Shown here: positions 6,477 through 13,538 of the stretch, piece after piece
Numbering within the stretch: the first letter of the stretch is position 1
Layout: every line of letters begins with the position of its first letter
Made by a program: the position numbers and the translations under genes
The notes under the pieces: model-generated
Told to the model about the DNA's origin: nothing
What the model saw: the letters and a program-made list of their open reading frames with translations, nothing else
The model's database searches: none
Virus record (IMG/VR): IMGVR_UViG_3300010430_006925
Coordinates: 1-24,905 of that record
Length of the DNA stretch: 24,905 nt
Source of the DNA: a virus
Strand: one strand, 5' to 3'

Positions 6477-7024
6477 GCCTGCTTCCTCCGGCATTTCTCC
6501 GAGATGTGCGCGATTGTCAGCGGAGCCTGCGGCTTCACCGCCATGCCGATGCACCGCGCGACGTGTTCCTCCAGCTCTCGCAGGTGCGCCCAATTGGTGT
6601 AGGGCCGCGTCACCTCTGCCATCGCCAGATCTGCCGGGAACTGCGAAACCGTGGTGCCAACCCAGCGCCCGGGCCAAAGACGGCATTGAGACGGAACCAT
6701 GTTCGGGGCGTGATCCCCGGATGACATCGCCAAGGCTGTGACAACCTTTTCGTTTACCTGCAGAACGATCCACGGGCGGATCTTGCCCCCAACGAATTTG
6801 GCGATGAACACGTCGCCGCGCCGTAGCTCCTCAACCTTTGTCGGCGCCCTGCTCTGCCCCTCCTCGATCACTTGGGGCTTTGGCGCCGCCTTCTCAGGCT
6901 CTGGCCTCTGCGCAATCGTATTCAGGAGAGTCTTTACCTCCCCCTTGGAGTATTGCCTCTTCGCATCGCGCTCGACCTCCCCCATCAAACGCTCTGCCAT
7001 CTGCTTCGGTGTCTCGGTCGTCAT
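6473..7024 (-). CDS. hypothetical protein with PemK-like beta fold hints (183 aa)
   Basis: A 183-aa protein. Residues 1-75 are helical and charged (MTTETPKQMAERLMGEVERD). The second part, starting LRRGDVFIAKFVGGKIRPWIVLQVNE, recalls the G-D-V...R-P-x-x-V pattern of PemK/MazF-like beta barrels, a weak similarity. The start at 7024 is chosen for GAGGAGG upstream and the ATGA overlap with the small gene before it; the frame is open to 7375, but only across other genes. A toxin role is unproven and no partner antitoxin is visible. Confidence 0.55.
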   Translation of the reverse strand: MTTETPKQMAERLMGEVERDAKRQYSKGEVKTLLNTIAQRPEPEKAAPKPQVIEEGQSRAPTKVEELRRGDVFIAKFVGGKIRPWIVLQVNEKVVTALAMSSGDHAPNMVPSQCRLWPGRWVGTTVSQFPADLAMAEVTRPYTNWAHLRELEEHVARCIGMAVKPQAPLTIAHISEKCRRKQA

Positions 7025-7197
7025 GGCTTTTGCCTCCTCTGGAAGAACGGGCGGTTTCCGACATGCCAGGCGCGGCAAGTCCGGCACTTGTAGGCTTGGA
7101 CCGGGCTGCCACGTCTGGTCCTGATCCTTTTGGCAACCTTGCACGCCTGTGCGCGGGTCAGCGGGTCTTTCGTGTTGCAGGCTGGGTCTTCTGTCAT
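7021..7197 (-). CDS. tiny Cys-rich protein (58 aa), zinc-ribbon-like
   Basis: A 58-aa protein that fills the gap between the MT-A70 gene and the 7024 gene. It overlaps both by ATGA junctions, which strongly supports translation. A C-(x12)-C spacing near the N-terminus and a later CRTCRAWHVG suggest a small zinc-binding fold; KRIRTRRG gives a basic patch. Its ribosome binding site is GGGGCAGAGG. Function unknown; nucleic-acid binding is plausible. Confidence 0.6.
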   Translation of the reverse strand: MTEDPACNTKDPLTRAQACKVAKRIRTRRGSPVQAYKCRTCRAWHVGNRPFFQRRQKP

Positions 7198-7766
7198 GCC
7201 TCTGCCCCCTCGAATTTTCCGACCTCATCACCGAAGACATCGAAGCCTTCGCGCTCCTCTCGGCTGAACAGTTCGAGACGGGGAACATCTCCGACCAGCG
7301 CCCGGGCTGCCTCATAGGCCTCCTCGGGCTTGCGGCTGTGCTCGCGCGCCTTGGCGTCCACGATAGAGCGGACATTGCGCGCGAATTTCGGCTTGCCGAT
7401 GGTGCCGATCAGGAAGGGCTCACCGGCGGAGCGCAGGCAATAGCCGGTGCCAAATGCCAGATGCCCGTTCTTGGTCCGCTTCACCCAATGGCCAGCGGTC
7501 TTGAACTGAAACCCCCATGCAGCCATGACATCCAGCGCCTGAGGCAGCATAGGGTTGGTGCCCCAGAGCCAGAGCGCGCAGTCGGGCGCGGCGAGATGCG
7601 ATACCGGCATGGCCTTGATCTGGTCCAGCGTCATGCAGCTGTAGTGGGCAGTGGGGTTCTTACGCTCCCCGGCCTTGCTCCAGTTGCGGAACAGCCACGG
7701 CGGATCCGCCATGATCAGTCCGTAGCGAAGGCGCGGGATCGCGTCGAAGTCGGTGAAGATCGCCAT
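7194..7766 (-). CDS. MT-A70 family N6-adenine methyltransferase
   Basis: A 190-aa SAM-dependent methyltransferase. The catalytic DPPW lies at residues 21-24, followed by ALWLWGTNPML (SAM-pocket region), HSRKPEEAY and RLELFSREEREGFDVFGDE. These are the signature blocks of the MT-A70 group. The length is typical of phage members. It most likely methylates adenine in DNA, protecting phage DNA from host nucleases. The start at 7766 overlaps the upstream stop as TGATG and has GGGGAGG upstream. No cognate restriction enzyme is adjacent, so it looks like an orphan methylase. Confidence 0.88.
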   Translation of the reverse strand: MAIFTDFDAIPRLRYGLIMADPPWLFRNWSKAGERKNPTAHYSCMTLDQIKAMPVSHLAAPDCALWLWGTNPMLPQALDVMAAWGFQFKTAGHWVKRTKNGHLAFGTGYCLRSAGEPFLIGTIGKPKFARNVRSIVDAKAREHSRKPEEAYEAARALVGDVPRLELFSREEREGFDVFGDEVGKFEGAEA

Positions 7767-8026
7767 CAGGCCGCCCTCCCCTGTTCCCGCTTCTCGAATC
7801 CCCTGATCAGGAAGACCTTCAGATAAACGATATGCAGGTGCATCAGGGCCCGCACGTCCTGGCTTTTGGAAAGCTCCTTGGCCAGATCTCGTGGCTTCAG
7901 CCCCTTGGGGTTCCAGCTCATCACCAGATCCCGCTCCTCATCGGATACCTGCTTGACCTCCTCTGCCGTGGCGCAGGCGCGCAGACGTTCCTTGATGCGG
8001 TTGGCTTCCTGAACGACCTCGCTCAT
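7766..8026 (-). CDS. small helical hypothetical protein (86 aa)
   Basis: An 86-aa, mostly helical protein (EVVQEANRIKERLRACATAEEV, then KGLKPRDLAKELSKSQDVRALMHLHIVYL). The start at 8026 is taken because of the ATGA overlap with the upstream Cys-rich gene and a GAGGCAG ribosome binding site; an ATG at 8083 is inside that gene. Not recognised. Confidence 0.55.
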   Translation of the reverse strand: MSEVVQEANRIKERLRACATAEEVKQVSDEERDLVMSWNPKGLKPRDLAKELSKSQDVRALMHLHIVYLKVFLIRGFEKREQGRAA

Positions 8027-8211
8027 TGCTGCCTCGCCCAGGTTTTCTTCAGCCGCGCGCGCCAGCCTTTCGGCGGCGGCCACGATATACCCCAGTCCCG
8101 AAGTGTTGCCCGCGTCCAGCCGCCGGACTTGGACTTGGCTTTTTCCACCTCTGCAGGAGACGGCACCGGCCGCTGCAGGTCCGCATCACAATATGGGCAT
8201 CGCTTGACCAT
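8023..8211 (-). CDS. tiny CxxC protein (62 aa)
   Basis: A 62-aa protein with an N-terminal MVKRCPYCDADLQ zinc-knuckle-like motif, then a basic Trp-rich segment (GWTRATLRDWGISWPPPKGW). The upstream GGGGAG ribosome binding site and TGATG overlap with the preceding gene support the 8211 start. It sits among several similarly small Cys-rich proteins of the operon. Confidence 0.55.
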   Translation of the reverse strand: MVKRCPYCDADLQRPVPSPAEVEKAKSKSGGWTRATLRDWGISWPPPKGWRARLKKTWARQQ

Positions 8212-8438
8212 CAGAACATCTCCCCTTCCATCGCTTGGTGCTTCAGCTTCTCCCAGAGGCGGGCCAGTTTCGGCCCCTGCGTCTGGTCTCCCTTCCGCCA
8301 CCGGCGTTTTCGCTTGTGGTAGATCCCGCGCAGGCGTTTGGAGGTCAGCGACCAGTGCTTGCCGCAGATCCACTCGCTGAAGGGCTCGGCGGTGGTGCGG
8401 CGGCAGAACGGAATGCAGCAGGTGGTTCGATTGGTCAT
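8211..8438 (-). CDS. small Cys/His basic protein (75 aa)
   Basis: A 75-aa basic protein beginning MTNRTTCCIPFCRRT, then WICGKHW and RLRGIYHKRKRRWRKG. The C-x3-C...C-x2-H spacing could bind zinc, and the Arg/Lys block could contact nucleic acid. The start at 8438 overlaps the nuclease-like gene's stop as ATGA; GGAGG is upstream. Family not recognised. Confidence 0.55.
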   Translation of the reverse strand: MTNRTTCCIPFCRRTTAEPFSEWICGKHWSLTSKRLRGIYHKRKRRWRKGDQTQGPKLARLWEKLKHQAMEGEMF

Positions 8439-9208
8439 GCCAAGCCCGCCTCCTTGGTCCATTTCTCAAGGTCGAAGGTGATCTCGTCGTAGACGCGGGA
8501 GTGCTCGGTCTTGAATTTGTCCGCCGGGAACGATGGGCCAGCCACCCATTCGCCCCGCACCGCTCCCTTTTCCAGCCAGTGGCCCGTCATCCACCGCGAC
8601 GGGTCGATACCAAGCGCCTTGAAATGTGCCCGGGTGATTTTCCCATGGGTTTCCACCCAGACGCAGACCTTCATCGCCTTGATCTTCCAAGCCCCCATGA
8701 CCACCGGGGACTTGTCGCCCGCGATCACGTCCGGGACATACTCGGGAAGCTCCAGCCGCTCGATAGGTGCACAATCGAGCCAGCGGTTGTTGTCGCCCCA
8801 GCGTTGCTCCTTCAGAGGCTCAGTCTTCGGGAGTTTAGGGCGGGAGAACCACTTGCAGCCTGTGCGGCTGTTGGAATCGTAGGAACTCACATATTTGCTT
8901 TTGCGCGACACGGTGATGATCGTGATCCCCAGCATCTTTGAGATCCCGACCAGATCGGCGTTCGTGACCTTGCCGACCAGCACCGCGCGGAAGTCTGGGC
9001 CCGGATAGTGGAATTGCGGATGGCTTTCGCAGACCTGGAGAAGCACCTTCGGGTTCAGCACTAGTTTGGCTTCAACCCCGACCTGCGCGCCTGTTTCATG
9101 GACCAGAACCATGTCGAACCCGCCGGTCTCGTTGTAGACCGTCCAGTCCTCAGGAAGCGTTTCAGCGAAGGCCGCGCACAGATCCTTTTCATAATCGAAA
9201 TCCGGCAT
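8435..9208 (-). CDS. putative PD-(D/E)xK nuclease-like protein
   Basis: A 257-aa protein. Its first 60 residues read like the core of a PD-(D/E)xK nuclease: a helix, then NETGGFDMVLV (acidic residue at the end of a strand) and GVEAKL (the E-x-K on the next strand), then a helix. The C-terminal two-thirds contains HGKITRAHFKALGIDPSRW, which may be a DNA-binding helical unit. It sits directly downstream of dnaB in the operon, suiting a replication-linked or repair nuclease. The start at 9208 forms a TGATG overlap with the helicase stop; a TTG at 9220 is an alternative. Assignment by motif only. Confidence 0.55.
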   Translation of the reverse strand: MPDFDYEKDLCAAFAETLPEDWTVYNETGGFDMVLVHETGAQVGVEAKLVLNPKVLLQVCESHPQFHYPGPDFRAVLVGKVTNADLVGISKMLGITIITVSRKSKYVSSYDSNSRTGCKWFSRPKLPKTEPLKEQRWGDNNRWLDCAPIERLELPEYVPDVIAGDKSPVVMGAWKIKAMKVCVWVETHGKITRAHFKALGIDPSRWMTGHWLEKGAVRGEWVAGPSFPADKFKTEHSRVYDEITFDLEKWTKEAGLA

Positions 9209-10602
9209 CAGAACGCCCAACCGTCCTGCTGCTCAGGGATGTCGAAGAAGCGGTTGGTGCCCATGTCACAGGCGACCTTGACCGAACCGATCTCCCCCAT
9301 GCGCGCCTTGCCCACGATGATCTCGGCCATGCCCTTCCAGTGCGCCAGCTCGGCCTCCCAATCGGCGCGTTCTTCTTCCTTTTTCGGTGGGGTTTGGCGG
9401 ACCAGATAGTATTCGGGACGATGGACGAAGAGGACGTTATCAGGGGCATTCTCCAGATCGCCGGAGCCGCGAAGATCCCGCAGCGCGGGTCGGGTATCCT
9501 CCCGCGCACCGATACTGCGATCAATCTGCGCCAGCGCCAGGACATGCACGTCCAGCTGCTTGGCGACCTGCTTCAGATCATTGGCAACCTGCGCCAGCCT
9601 GACATGCGCGCTCTCGCCCCTGCCGCGCACCAGCTGGATATAGTCGATCACCAGAAGCCTGAAGCCTTTGAACTCGCCGTTCGGCACCATCTTGCGCTTC
9701 AGCTTTTTCCCTTCAGACAAAATGGATGGCACGTCGCGCACCCGGTCGGAGAACACCTCAAGCGGCAGGCTCTCCAGTTCCTTGGCCGCCTCAACCACCT
9801 GCCGCCAAGTGTTCTCGCTCATCTTCCGGTCATAGGCCTTGTAGGGCACCATGGAGACCGAGCTATTGATCCGGTTCGCCAGATCCTCTTCGGGCATCTC
9901 CAAGGTGACAAAACCTACACCGTGCCCTGCCCGCGCCGCAGCCGTCGCGATGGATAGCGCCAGCCCTGTCTTGCCCATGGACGTGGCACCGCCAAGAAGC
10001 GTGTACCGCTTGGGGTTCATAGACACGACCTCATCCAATGCGCGGATGCCGGTCGGCACGCCCAGAACCGCGCCCTGCTGTACCTCCTGCATCTGCTCCA
10101 GGGCTAGGCTCTGCGCCTTGAGGAAGGACATCGTGCGCGGCTCCGCCGATGTTTCTTCCCGCTCATGAAGCAGAAGTTCCAGCTCAGCTGCAGCATCATC
10201 GGCACCGCGCCCGTTCTGGAGCTCTCCAGCCAGCTGCTCCAGACGACCGGCCAGCGTCCGACGCCCGTGAAGGTCGACCAGCATTTTCGCGTAGTATTTG
10301 ACCTCCGAACCAGAAACGCTGGCCACGACCATGTTGCTCAGATATCGGCCACCGCCAATTTCCTGAAACCCTTCGTTTGCCGCCATATCGGTCTGCACCG
10401 TGACCGGCGAAACCAGATGATCCCGCGTGATCCGAGCCGCGATGTTCTTCCAGATCAGCCCATGAACCGGATCCCAGAAATGTTCGGGATTCAGCATACT
10501 CGCCACCTCGTGGTAGCGGTCGTTGACGGCCAGCACCGCGCCAAGCACCTGCTGCTCGGCCTCGATCGAATACATGCCGGCGGAAATCTGTTGGTGTTTC
10601 AT
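9208..10602 (-). CDS. dnaB: replicative DNA helicase, DnaB family
   Basis: A 464-aa hexameric replicative helicase, close to the usual DnaB size. It has an N-terminal helical domain (SIEAEQQVLGAVL, residues 12-24, through FWDPVHGLIW). A linker follows, then the RecA-like motor: Walker A GATSMGKT (205-212), EMPEEDLANR, Walker B LLVIDYIQL (316-324), and the arginine-finger/DnaB signature region RDLRGSGDLENAPDNVLF. It unwinds DNA at the fork for phage replication. The start at 10602 overlaps the O-like gene's stop as ATGA and has GGGAGAG upstream. The gene pair matches the O/P or DnaA-like/DnaB order of other phages. Confidence 0.95.
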   Translation of the reverse strand: MKHQQISAGMYSIEAEQQVLGAVLAVNDRYHEVASMLNPEHFWDPVHGLIWKNIAARITRDHLVSPVTVQTDMAANEGFQEIGGGRYLSNMVVASVSGSEVKYYAKMLVDLHGRRTLAGRLEQLAGELQNGRGADDAAAELELLLHEREETSAEPRTMSFLKAQSLALEQMQEVQQGAVLGVPTGIRALDEVVSMNPKRYTLLGGATSMGKTGLALSIATAAARAGHGVGFVTLEMPEEDLANRINSSVSMVPYKAYDRKMSENTWRQVVEAAKELESLPLEVFSDRVRDVPSILSEGKKLKRKMVPNGEFKGFRLLVIDYIQLVRGRGESAHVRLAQVANDLKQVAKQLDVHVLALAQIDRSIGAREDTRPALRDLRGSGDLENAPDNVLFVHRPEYYLVRQTPPKKEEERADWEAELAHWKGMAEIIVGKARMGEIGSVKVACDMGTNRFFDIPEQQDGWAF

Positions 10603-11495
10603 GCTGCTCTCCCGTAGCCAAATTTCTTGAGCCAATACCGGGCCGCCGCGTTCGGCCGGCCGTTGTCATCTGCCATCGAAGGGGGAACCCGACCGTCCCT
10701 GAGCATCGCGTGCTGGTGCCGGGATAGGTCTTCCTCCCGCGGCTCGCCGTTGTCGCTGTCCTCGAATTCGGTCCAGCGATGATCGTTAAGCCAGCCCTGC
10801 GGGTATTTGACATGCGGCCGGAACTCGCCCGGGGCGGCGCTGCTGAGCCATTCGGCATACCGCTCTGCCCCGCTGATGATCCGATCTGGATCCGCGTGCT
10901 TGATCGCCGCCTTCCATGCTTTGAGCGCGTTCGGTTTGCCCGCCTTCTTCGGATAGGCCTTCCAGAACTTCTCGAAGCTCTCTTCGATGCTGTCGGGCTT
11001 CTTGGCCTCGGCACCATCTCCATTTTCTGGAGTTGGCTGACCTGATGCTGAGAAAAGATCTATCGACCCTTCGCGCGCAATGGGTGGTTCATGGGTGGTT
11101 AAAGGGTGGTTTGGGTGCACCGGGTGCACGTCTTGGGGTGCACCTGATGCACCTGACGGGTGCACCTGATGCACGGGTGCACCTGATGCACCCCTATCGT
11201 CACGGGTGCTTGGGAGCTTACGGATACCGTCCAAAATCAGCTTGTACTCGTAGGTGTATCCGTTCTGGCAGGGTCTGGTTCCGATCTTGAGCAACAGTCC
11301 TTCCTGCTCGAAATCTTTGATCACCTTCTGAACAGATCTCTTCCCGAGCTCGGTGTCGGCTGCGATGTGAGATTTACTCGTCCAGATGCCTGAGCCGTCA
11401 TCGCTCGCCCGATCTGCCAGATACATCATCACGGCTTTTCTGGTGGGTGATCCAAGGCGCCTTTTCTGCACCAAAGTTGTGCATTCATTGCTCAT
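10599..11495 (-). CDS. O-like phage replication initiation protein
   Basis: A 298-aa origin-binding protein. Residues 1-90 form a winged helix (SPTRKAVMMYLADRA...KRSVQKVIKDFEQEGLL), typical of phage replication initiators. Residues about 100-150 are a low-complexity Gly/Ala/His/Pro linker. The C-terminal part has FWKAYPKKAGKPNALKAWKA and KYPQGWLNDHRWTEF, the conserved blocks of phage replication proteins that load the helicase. The DNA encoding the linker is an array of direct repeats (11082-11191), as lambda's origin lies within gene O. The start at 11495 has AGAGGAGCG upstream and is coupled to the small HTH gene by ATGA. Confidence 0.8.
   Translation of the reverse strand: MSNECTTLVQKRRLGSPTRKAVMMYLADRASDDGSGIWTSKSHIAADTELGKRSVQKVIKDFEQEGLLLKIGTRPCQNGYTYEYKLILDGIRKLPSTRDDRGASGAPVHQVHPSGASGAPQDVHPVHPNHPLTTHEPPIAREGSIDLFSASGQPTPENGDGAEAKKPDSIEESFEKFWKAYPKKAGKPNALKAWKAAIKHADPDRIISGAERYAEWLSSAAPGEFRPHVKYPQGWLNDHRWTEFEDSDNGEPREEDLSRHQHAMLRDGRVPPSMADDNGRPNAAARYWLKKFGYGRAA
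11082..11111. repeat. GGGTGGTT repeats at exact 11-bp spacing
   Basis: Three perfect GGGTGGTT copies at 11082-11089, 11093-11100 and 11104-11111, each 11 bp after the previous, about one helical turn. They fall in three different codon frames of the replication gene, so the DNA rather than the protein appears to be conserved. They adjoin the 17-bp iterons. Confidence 0.75.
11113..11191. repeat. 17-bp iterons, candidate replication origin
   Basis: Three perfect copies of GGGTGCACCTGATGCAC at 11136-11152, 11158-11174 and 11175-11191, plus two half units GGGTGCAC at 11113-11120 and 11122-11129. Copies are 22 and 17 bp apart. The repeat is translated as GASGAP in one frame and VHQVHP in another, which argues for selection on DNA. 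The position inside the O-like gene matches lambda-type origins. Confidence 0.7.
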
Positions 11496-11674
11496 GCCTC
11501 GCTCCTCTCGTATAGGCGGCCCAGGTTGTCGGTCTCCCGCAGGATCTCGACCTCCCTCCGCACGTCCTCCACGGCGCAGGACAGACGCAGTGCGATGTCC
11601 TCGACGCCGAGACCTTCAGCCAGCGCCTCACGGACGCGGCAAATCCATTGGGTGTTTTGCTCAGCCGTGGGCAT
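11492..11674 (-). CDS. small HTH-like protein (60 aa)
   Basis: A 60-aa protein with a probable helix-turn-helix, EGLGVEDIALRLSCAVEDVRREV, about residues 15-37. The ATG at 11674 lies within the last codons of the RuvC-like gene (14-bp overlap) after a G-rich run. The stop overlaps the replication gene's start as ATGA. It could help transcription or origin binding; no family is evident beyond the HTH. Confidence 0.6.
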   Translation of the reverse strand: MPTAEQNTQWICRVREALAEGLGVEDIALRLSCAVEDVRREVEILRETDNLGRLYERSEA

Positions 11675-12236
11675 GGAACAGATCCCCCCCCGGCTGCGCC
11701 TGGTAGCCACGCGCAAACTCAGCACAGGCCCAATCCCAGATCGCGCAGGCGTCGGCTGCGTCATCGTCACCATCGACATCCCATTTCAGGAGCTCGCAGC
11801 GTTTCAGCACTTCCCGCTTGATCGCCTTCTTCTTGGCGTCCTTCGATTTCAGGTATGGGAAGTCGTTGACCGAGATGGACCGGCCCAAGAAATGCTTGCG
11901 CACCGTGCTGAGATTTGCCGGTTTGCAGGTGACACCTCGATTGGCGGCACACCCGCGCACGCAGGCGACGAGCCCGATCAGGTAATGGGATGCCTTGGCA
12001 CCGCCGATTGCGGCCTCCACGACGATCAAATCCGGGCTGTGATGCTCGATCAGGCCCTGTGTCATCTTGAGGGCGTTCGAAAACCGGCGCCCATCAAGCG
12101 CAGCCTTTGCATCCTTGGACAAGCGCCCCCTATCGGGCGCCTCTCCAAGACTGATCGACCACGCACGCGGTTGGCTACCGGAATCGCCCACGGCGATCCC
12201 GGTTTGCGTTGCGATATCCAGCGCGAGGATCTTCAC
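11661..12236 (-). CDS. RuvC-like Holliday junction resolvase
   Basis: A 191-aa RNase H-fold resolvase of the phage RuvC type. The acidic residues are in the expected places: D7 in KILALDIATQTG, E74 in LIVVEAAIGG, and the C-terminal acidic cluster D157-D159/D162 in GDDDAADACAIWDWA. It would cleave recombination intermediates during phage replication and packaging. The GTG start at 12236 overlaps the upstream stop as GTGA. The length is slightly above bacterial RuvC (about 170). Confidence 0.85.
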   Translation of the reverse strand: MKILALDIATQTGIAVGDSGSQPRAWSISLGEAPDRGRLSKDAKAALDGRRFSNALKMTQGLIEHHSPDLIVVEAAIGGAKASHYLIGLVACVRGCAANRGVTCKPANLSTVRKHFLGRSISVNDFPYLKSKDAKKKAIKREVLKRCELLKWDVDGDDDAADACAIWDWACAEFARGYQAQPGGDLFHAHG

Positions 12237-12781
12237 GCGCTGCCCCGGTCAAAATCGATGGGGGTGACGTTCCCCTTGCCTTCGCCCATGGTCTTGTCGA
12301 CCGCCGCATTGAACTCCGCGGTCTCGGAATCCACGGCTTTCAGTTTCGGCTTGGGTTTTGCAGCTGCTGCCTTAGGCTTGGCGGCCTTGGGTTTGGTTGC
12401 CGCTGCCTTCGGTTTAGCCGCGGGCTTTGCCTCTTCCTTCGGCTTCGGGCCCTCCAGATCCATTTCGCCGGTGCCCGCGCCGTTGACGTGTTCACGCAGC
12501 AAAGGCGTCAGAACCTCCAGCGACCGGATGATGTCCATCGCTTTGTTCTGCCCATCCTTCATGTCCATCTTTTTCAGAACGGTCATGGCCCAGCGATAGG
12601 CCTGGCTGTTCAGACCGGTCTCGTCCAGGAACTTGGTGGTCTTCGCTGAACTTTCGCTAGAATCCGACGCACGGGCACGCGCCTCCTTCACCCGAGCGGT
12701 AATCTCGGCGATCAGCTGATCCAGCGTGACCTCCGGCCCGTCAAATGCTTCGCGCACGGCGGCGCCTTCACTCTTTCCCAT
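12233..12781 (-). CDS. histone H1-like Ala/Lys/Pro-tailed protein, possibly GapR-related
   Basis: A 182-aa protein with two parts. Residues 1-100 are helical, with FLDETGLNSQAYRWAMTVLKKMD, which loosely recalls the DUF2312/GapR group of alphaproteobacterial DNA-binding proteins. Residues 111-149 are a histone-H1-like tail of repeated K-P-K-A-A units. The last 30 residues are acidic to neutral. It probably binds phage DNA in the early stage of replication. The start at 12781 has AAAGGAGAG upstream; the longer frame to 12886 lies within the neighbour gene. Related role inferred from tail composition and operon place. Confidence 0.6.
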   Translation of the reverse strand: MGKSEGAAVREAFDGPEVTLDQLIAEITARVKEARARASDSSESSAKTTKFLDETGLNSQAYRWAMTVLKKMDMKDGQNKAMDIIRSLEVLTPLLREHVNGAGTGEMDLEGPKPKEEAKPAAKPKAAATKPKAAKPKAAAAKPKPKLKAVDSETAEFNAAVDKTMGEGKGNVTPIDFDRGSA

Positions 12782-12932
12782 GGGGATCTCTCCTTTGCTG
12801 ATGGGGGGATAAACGAGACGCCAGATCCTTTGCCCGGCGCTTGAACTGGCGGTATTTCCGCAAGGCTCGAACCGCCAGAACCTCATTGAGGCGCTGGCGC
12901 AGGTGCAGTGACAGCCTTCGAAAATCAGTCAT
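12768..12932 (-). CDS. small basic protein (54 aa)
   Basis: A 54-aa, very basic helical protein (LRKYRQFKRRAKDLASRLS). The start at 12932 lies in the last codons of the upstream HTH gene (8-bp overlap) with GAAGG ahead. Its end overlaps the H1-like gene by 14 bp. Not recognised; nucleic-acid binding is likely from charge alone. Confidence 0.45.
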   Translation of the reverse strand: MTDFRRLSLHLRQRLNEVLAVRALRKYRQFKRRAKDLASRLSPHQQRRDPHGKE

Positions 12933-13257
12933 TGATGGCGCCTTCCATTTTCTGAAAGACGACCTCGGCACCGGCAACGATCATCACCCGCGTGACAACA
13001 TTCACCGATGCATCGTTGTCGCAACGCAGCCAGTTTCCAACCTGACGCTCTGAGCAACCCAGAGCCCTAGCCGCACTACGGCAAAGCTCACGTTCAGACT
13101 TCGCGGGGAAAGCAACCCAGAGAAGTTCCGCGAACCACCGCCGCGCACCTCTCCTGCCGGTTTTCGATTGTGCAAGATTTTTCCAGCATTCGTTTACACA
13201 TTTGATGCGTGCATCAGAAACCGGAACATCCACAAGAAGGCGAGGAGCGCGGGTCAT
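12925..13257 (-). CDS. HTH regulator, second gene of the leftward operon
   Basis: A 110-aa protein with a helix-turn-helix, SAARALGCSERQVGNWLRCDN, around residues 65-85. The helices after it (VVTRVMIVAGAEVVFQKM) may dimerise. Its place just after the first small regulator corresponds to CII-type or Cro-type genes. The start at 13257 overlaps the upstream stop as ATGA, so I reject the ATG at 13374 inside the preceding gene. Confidence 0.6.
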   Translation of the reverse strand: MTRAPRLLVDVPVSDARIKCVNECWKNLAQSKTGRRGARRWFAELLWVAFPAKSERELCRSAARALGCSERQVGNWLRCDNDASVNVVTRVMIVAGAEVVFQKMEGAIND

Positions 13258-13532
13258 TGCGCCCGCTCCAAGCCATTGTTTTGATCTGCTGTCGCATCCT
13301 CGCGAAACGAGAACAGGTCCTTGGGGCACTCCAGGCCCGAAGCACGACACATGCACTCGATGACACGATACCAAGAGGAAGGCAGTTCACCTTTCCACAT
13401 GGCTTGAGCGATAGCTTTGTGACCCGGCGCATTGCTTCCGCCCGGGCCGCCAAACAGTCGCGAGCGCACCTTTTCTCGATCAAGCAGCTCGATCAGCTCT
13501 CTGGCTGTAGATGGTTTGTGTTGGGTAGGCAT
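13254..13532 (-). CDS. first gene of the leftward operon, Cro/YdaS-like
   Basis: A 92-aa protein with a possible helix-turn-helix (GHKAIAQAMWKGELPSSWYRVIECM, about residues 37-61) typical of small Cro-like or YdaS-like early proteins. It is the first cistron after the left operator. No Shine-Dalgarno precedes the ATG at 13532, and the predicted start site of the overlapping promoter falls at about that ATG, so the message may be leaderless. It may compete with the repressor at the same operator, as Cro does. Confidence 0.6.
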   Translation of the reverse strand: MPTQHKPSTARELIELLDREKVRSRLFGGPGGSNAPGHKAIAQAMWKGELPSSWYRVIECMCRASGLECPKDLFSFREDATADQNNGLERAQ

Positions 13533-13538
13533 GCGACC

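Noticed and set aside
6473-7024. PemK/MazF toxin
   Set aside because: The GDV...RPW-V similarity is short, no antitoxin is adjacent, and the first 75 residues do not belong to that family. It is kept as hypothetical.
7149-7826. Open frame of 225 codons on the plus strand
   Set aside because: It is opposite the MT-A70 gene, which has clear catalytic motifs; no start signals are present.
11082-11191. CRISPR-like repeat array
   Set aside because: Units are 8-17 bp with almost no spacers and lie inside a coding gene. They fit origin iterons, not a CRISPR.
11526-12599. Open frame of 357 codons on the plus strand
   Set aside because: It covers the RuvC-like and H1-like genes in reverse. The hydrophobic repeat near its end is the antisense of the Lys/Ala/Pro tail.
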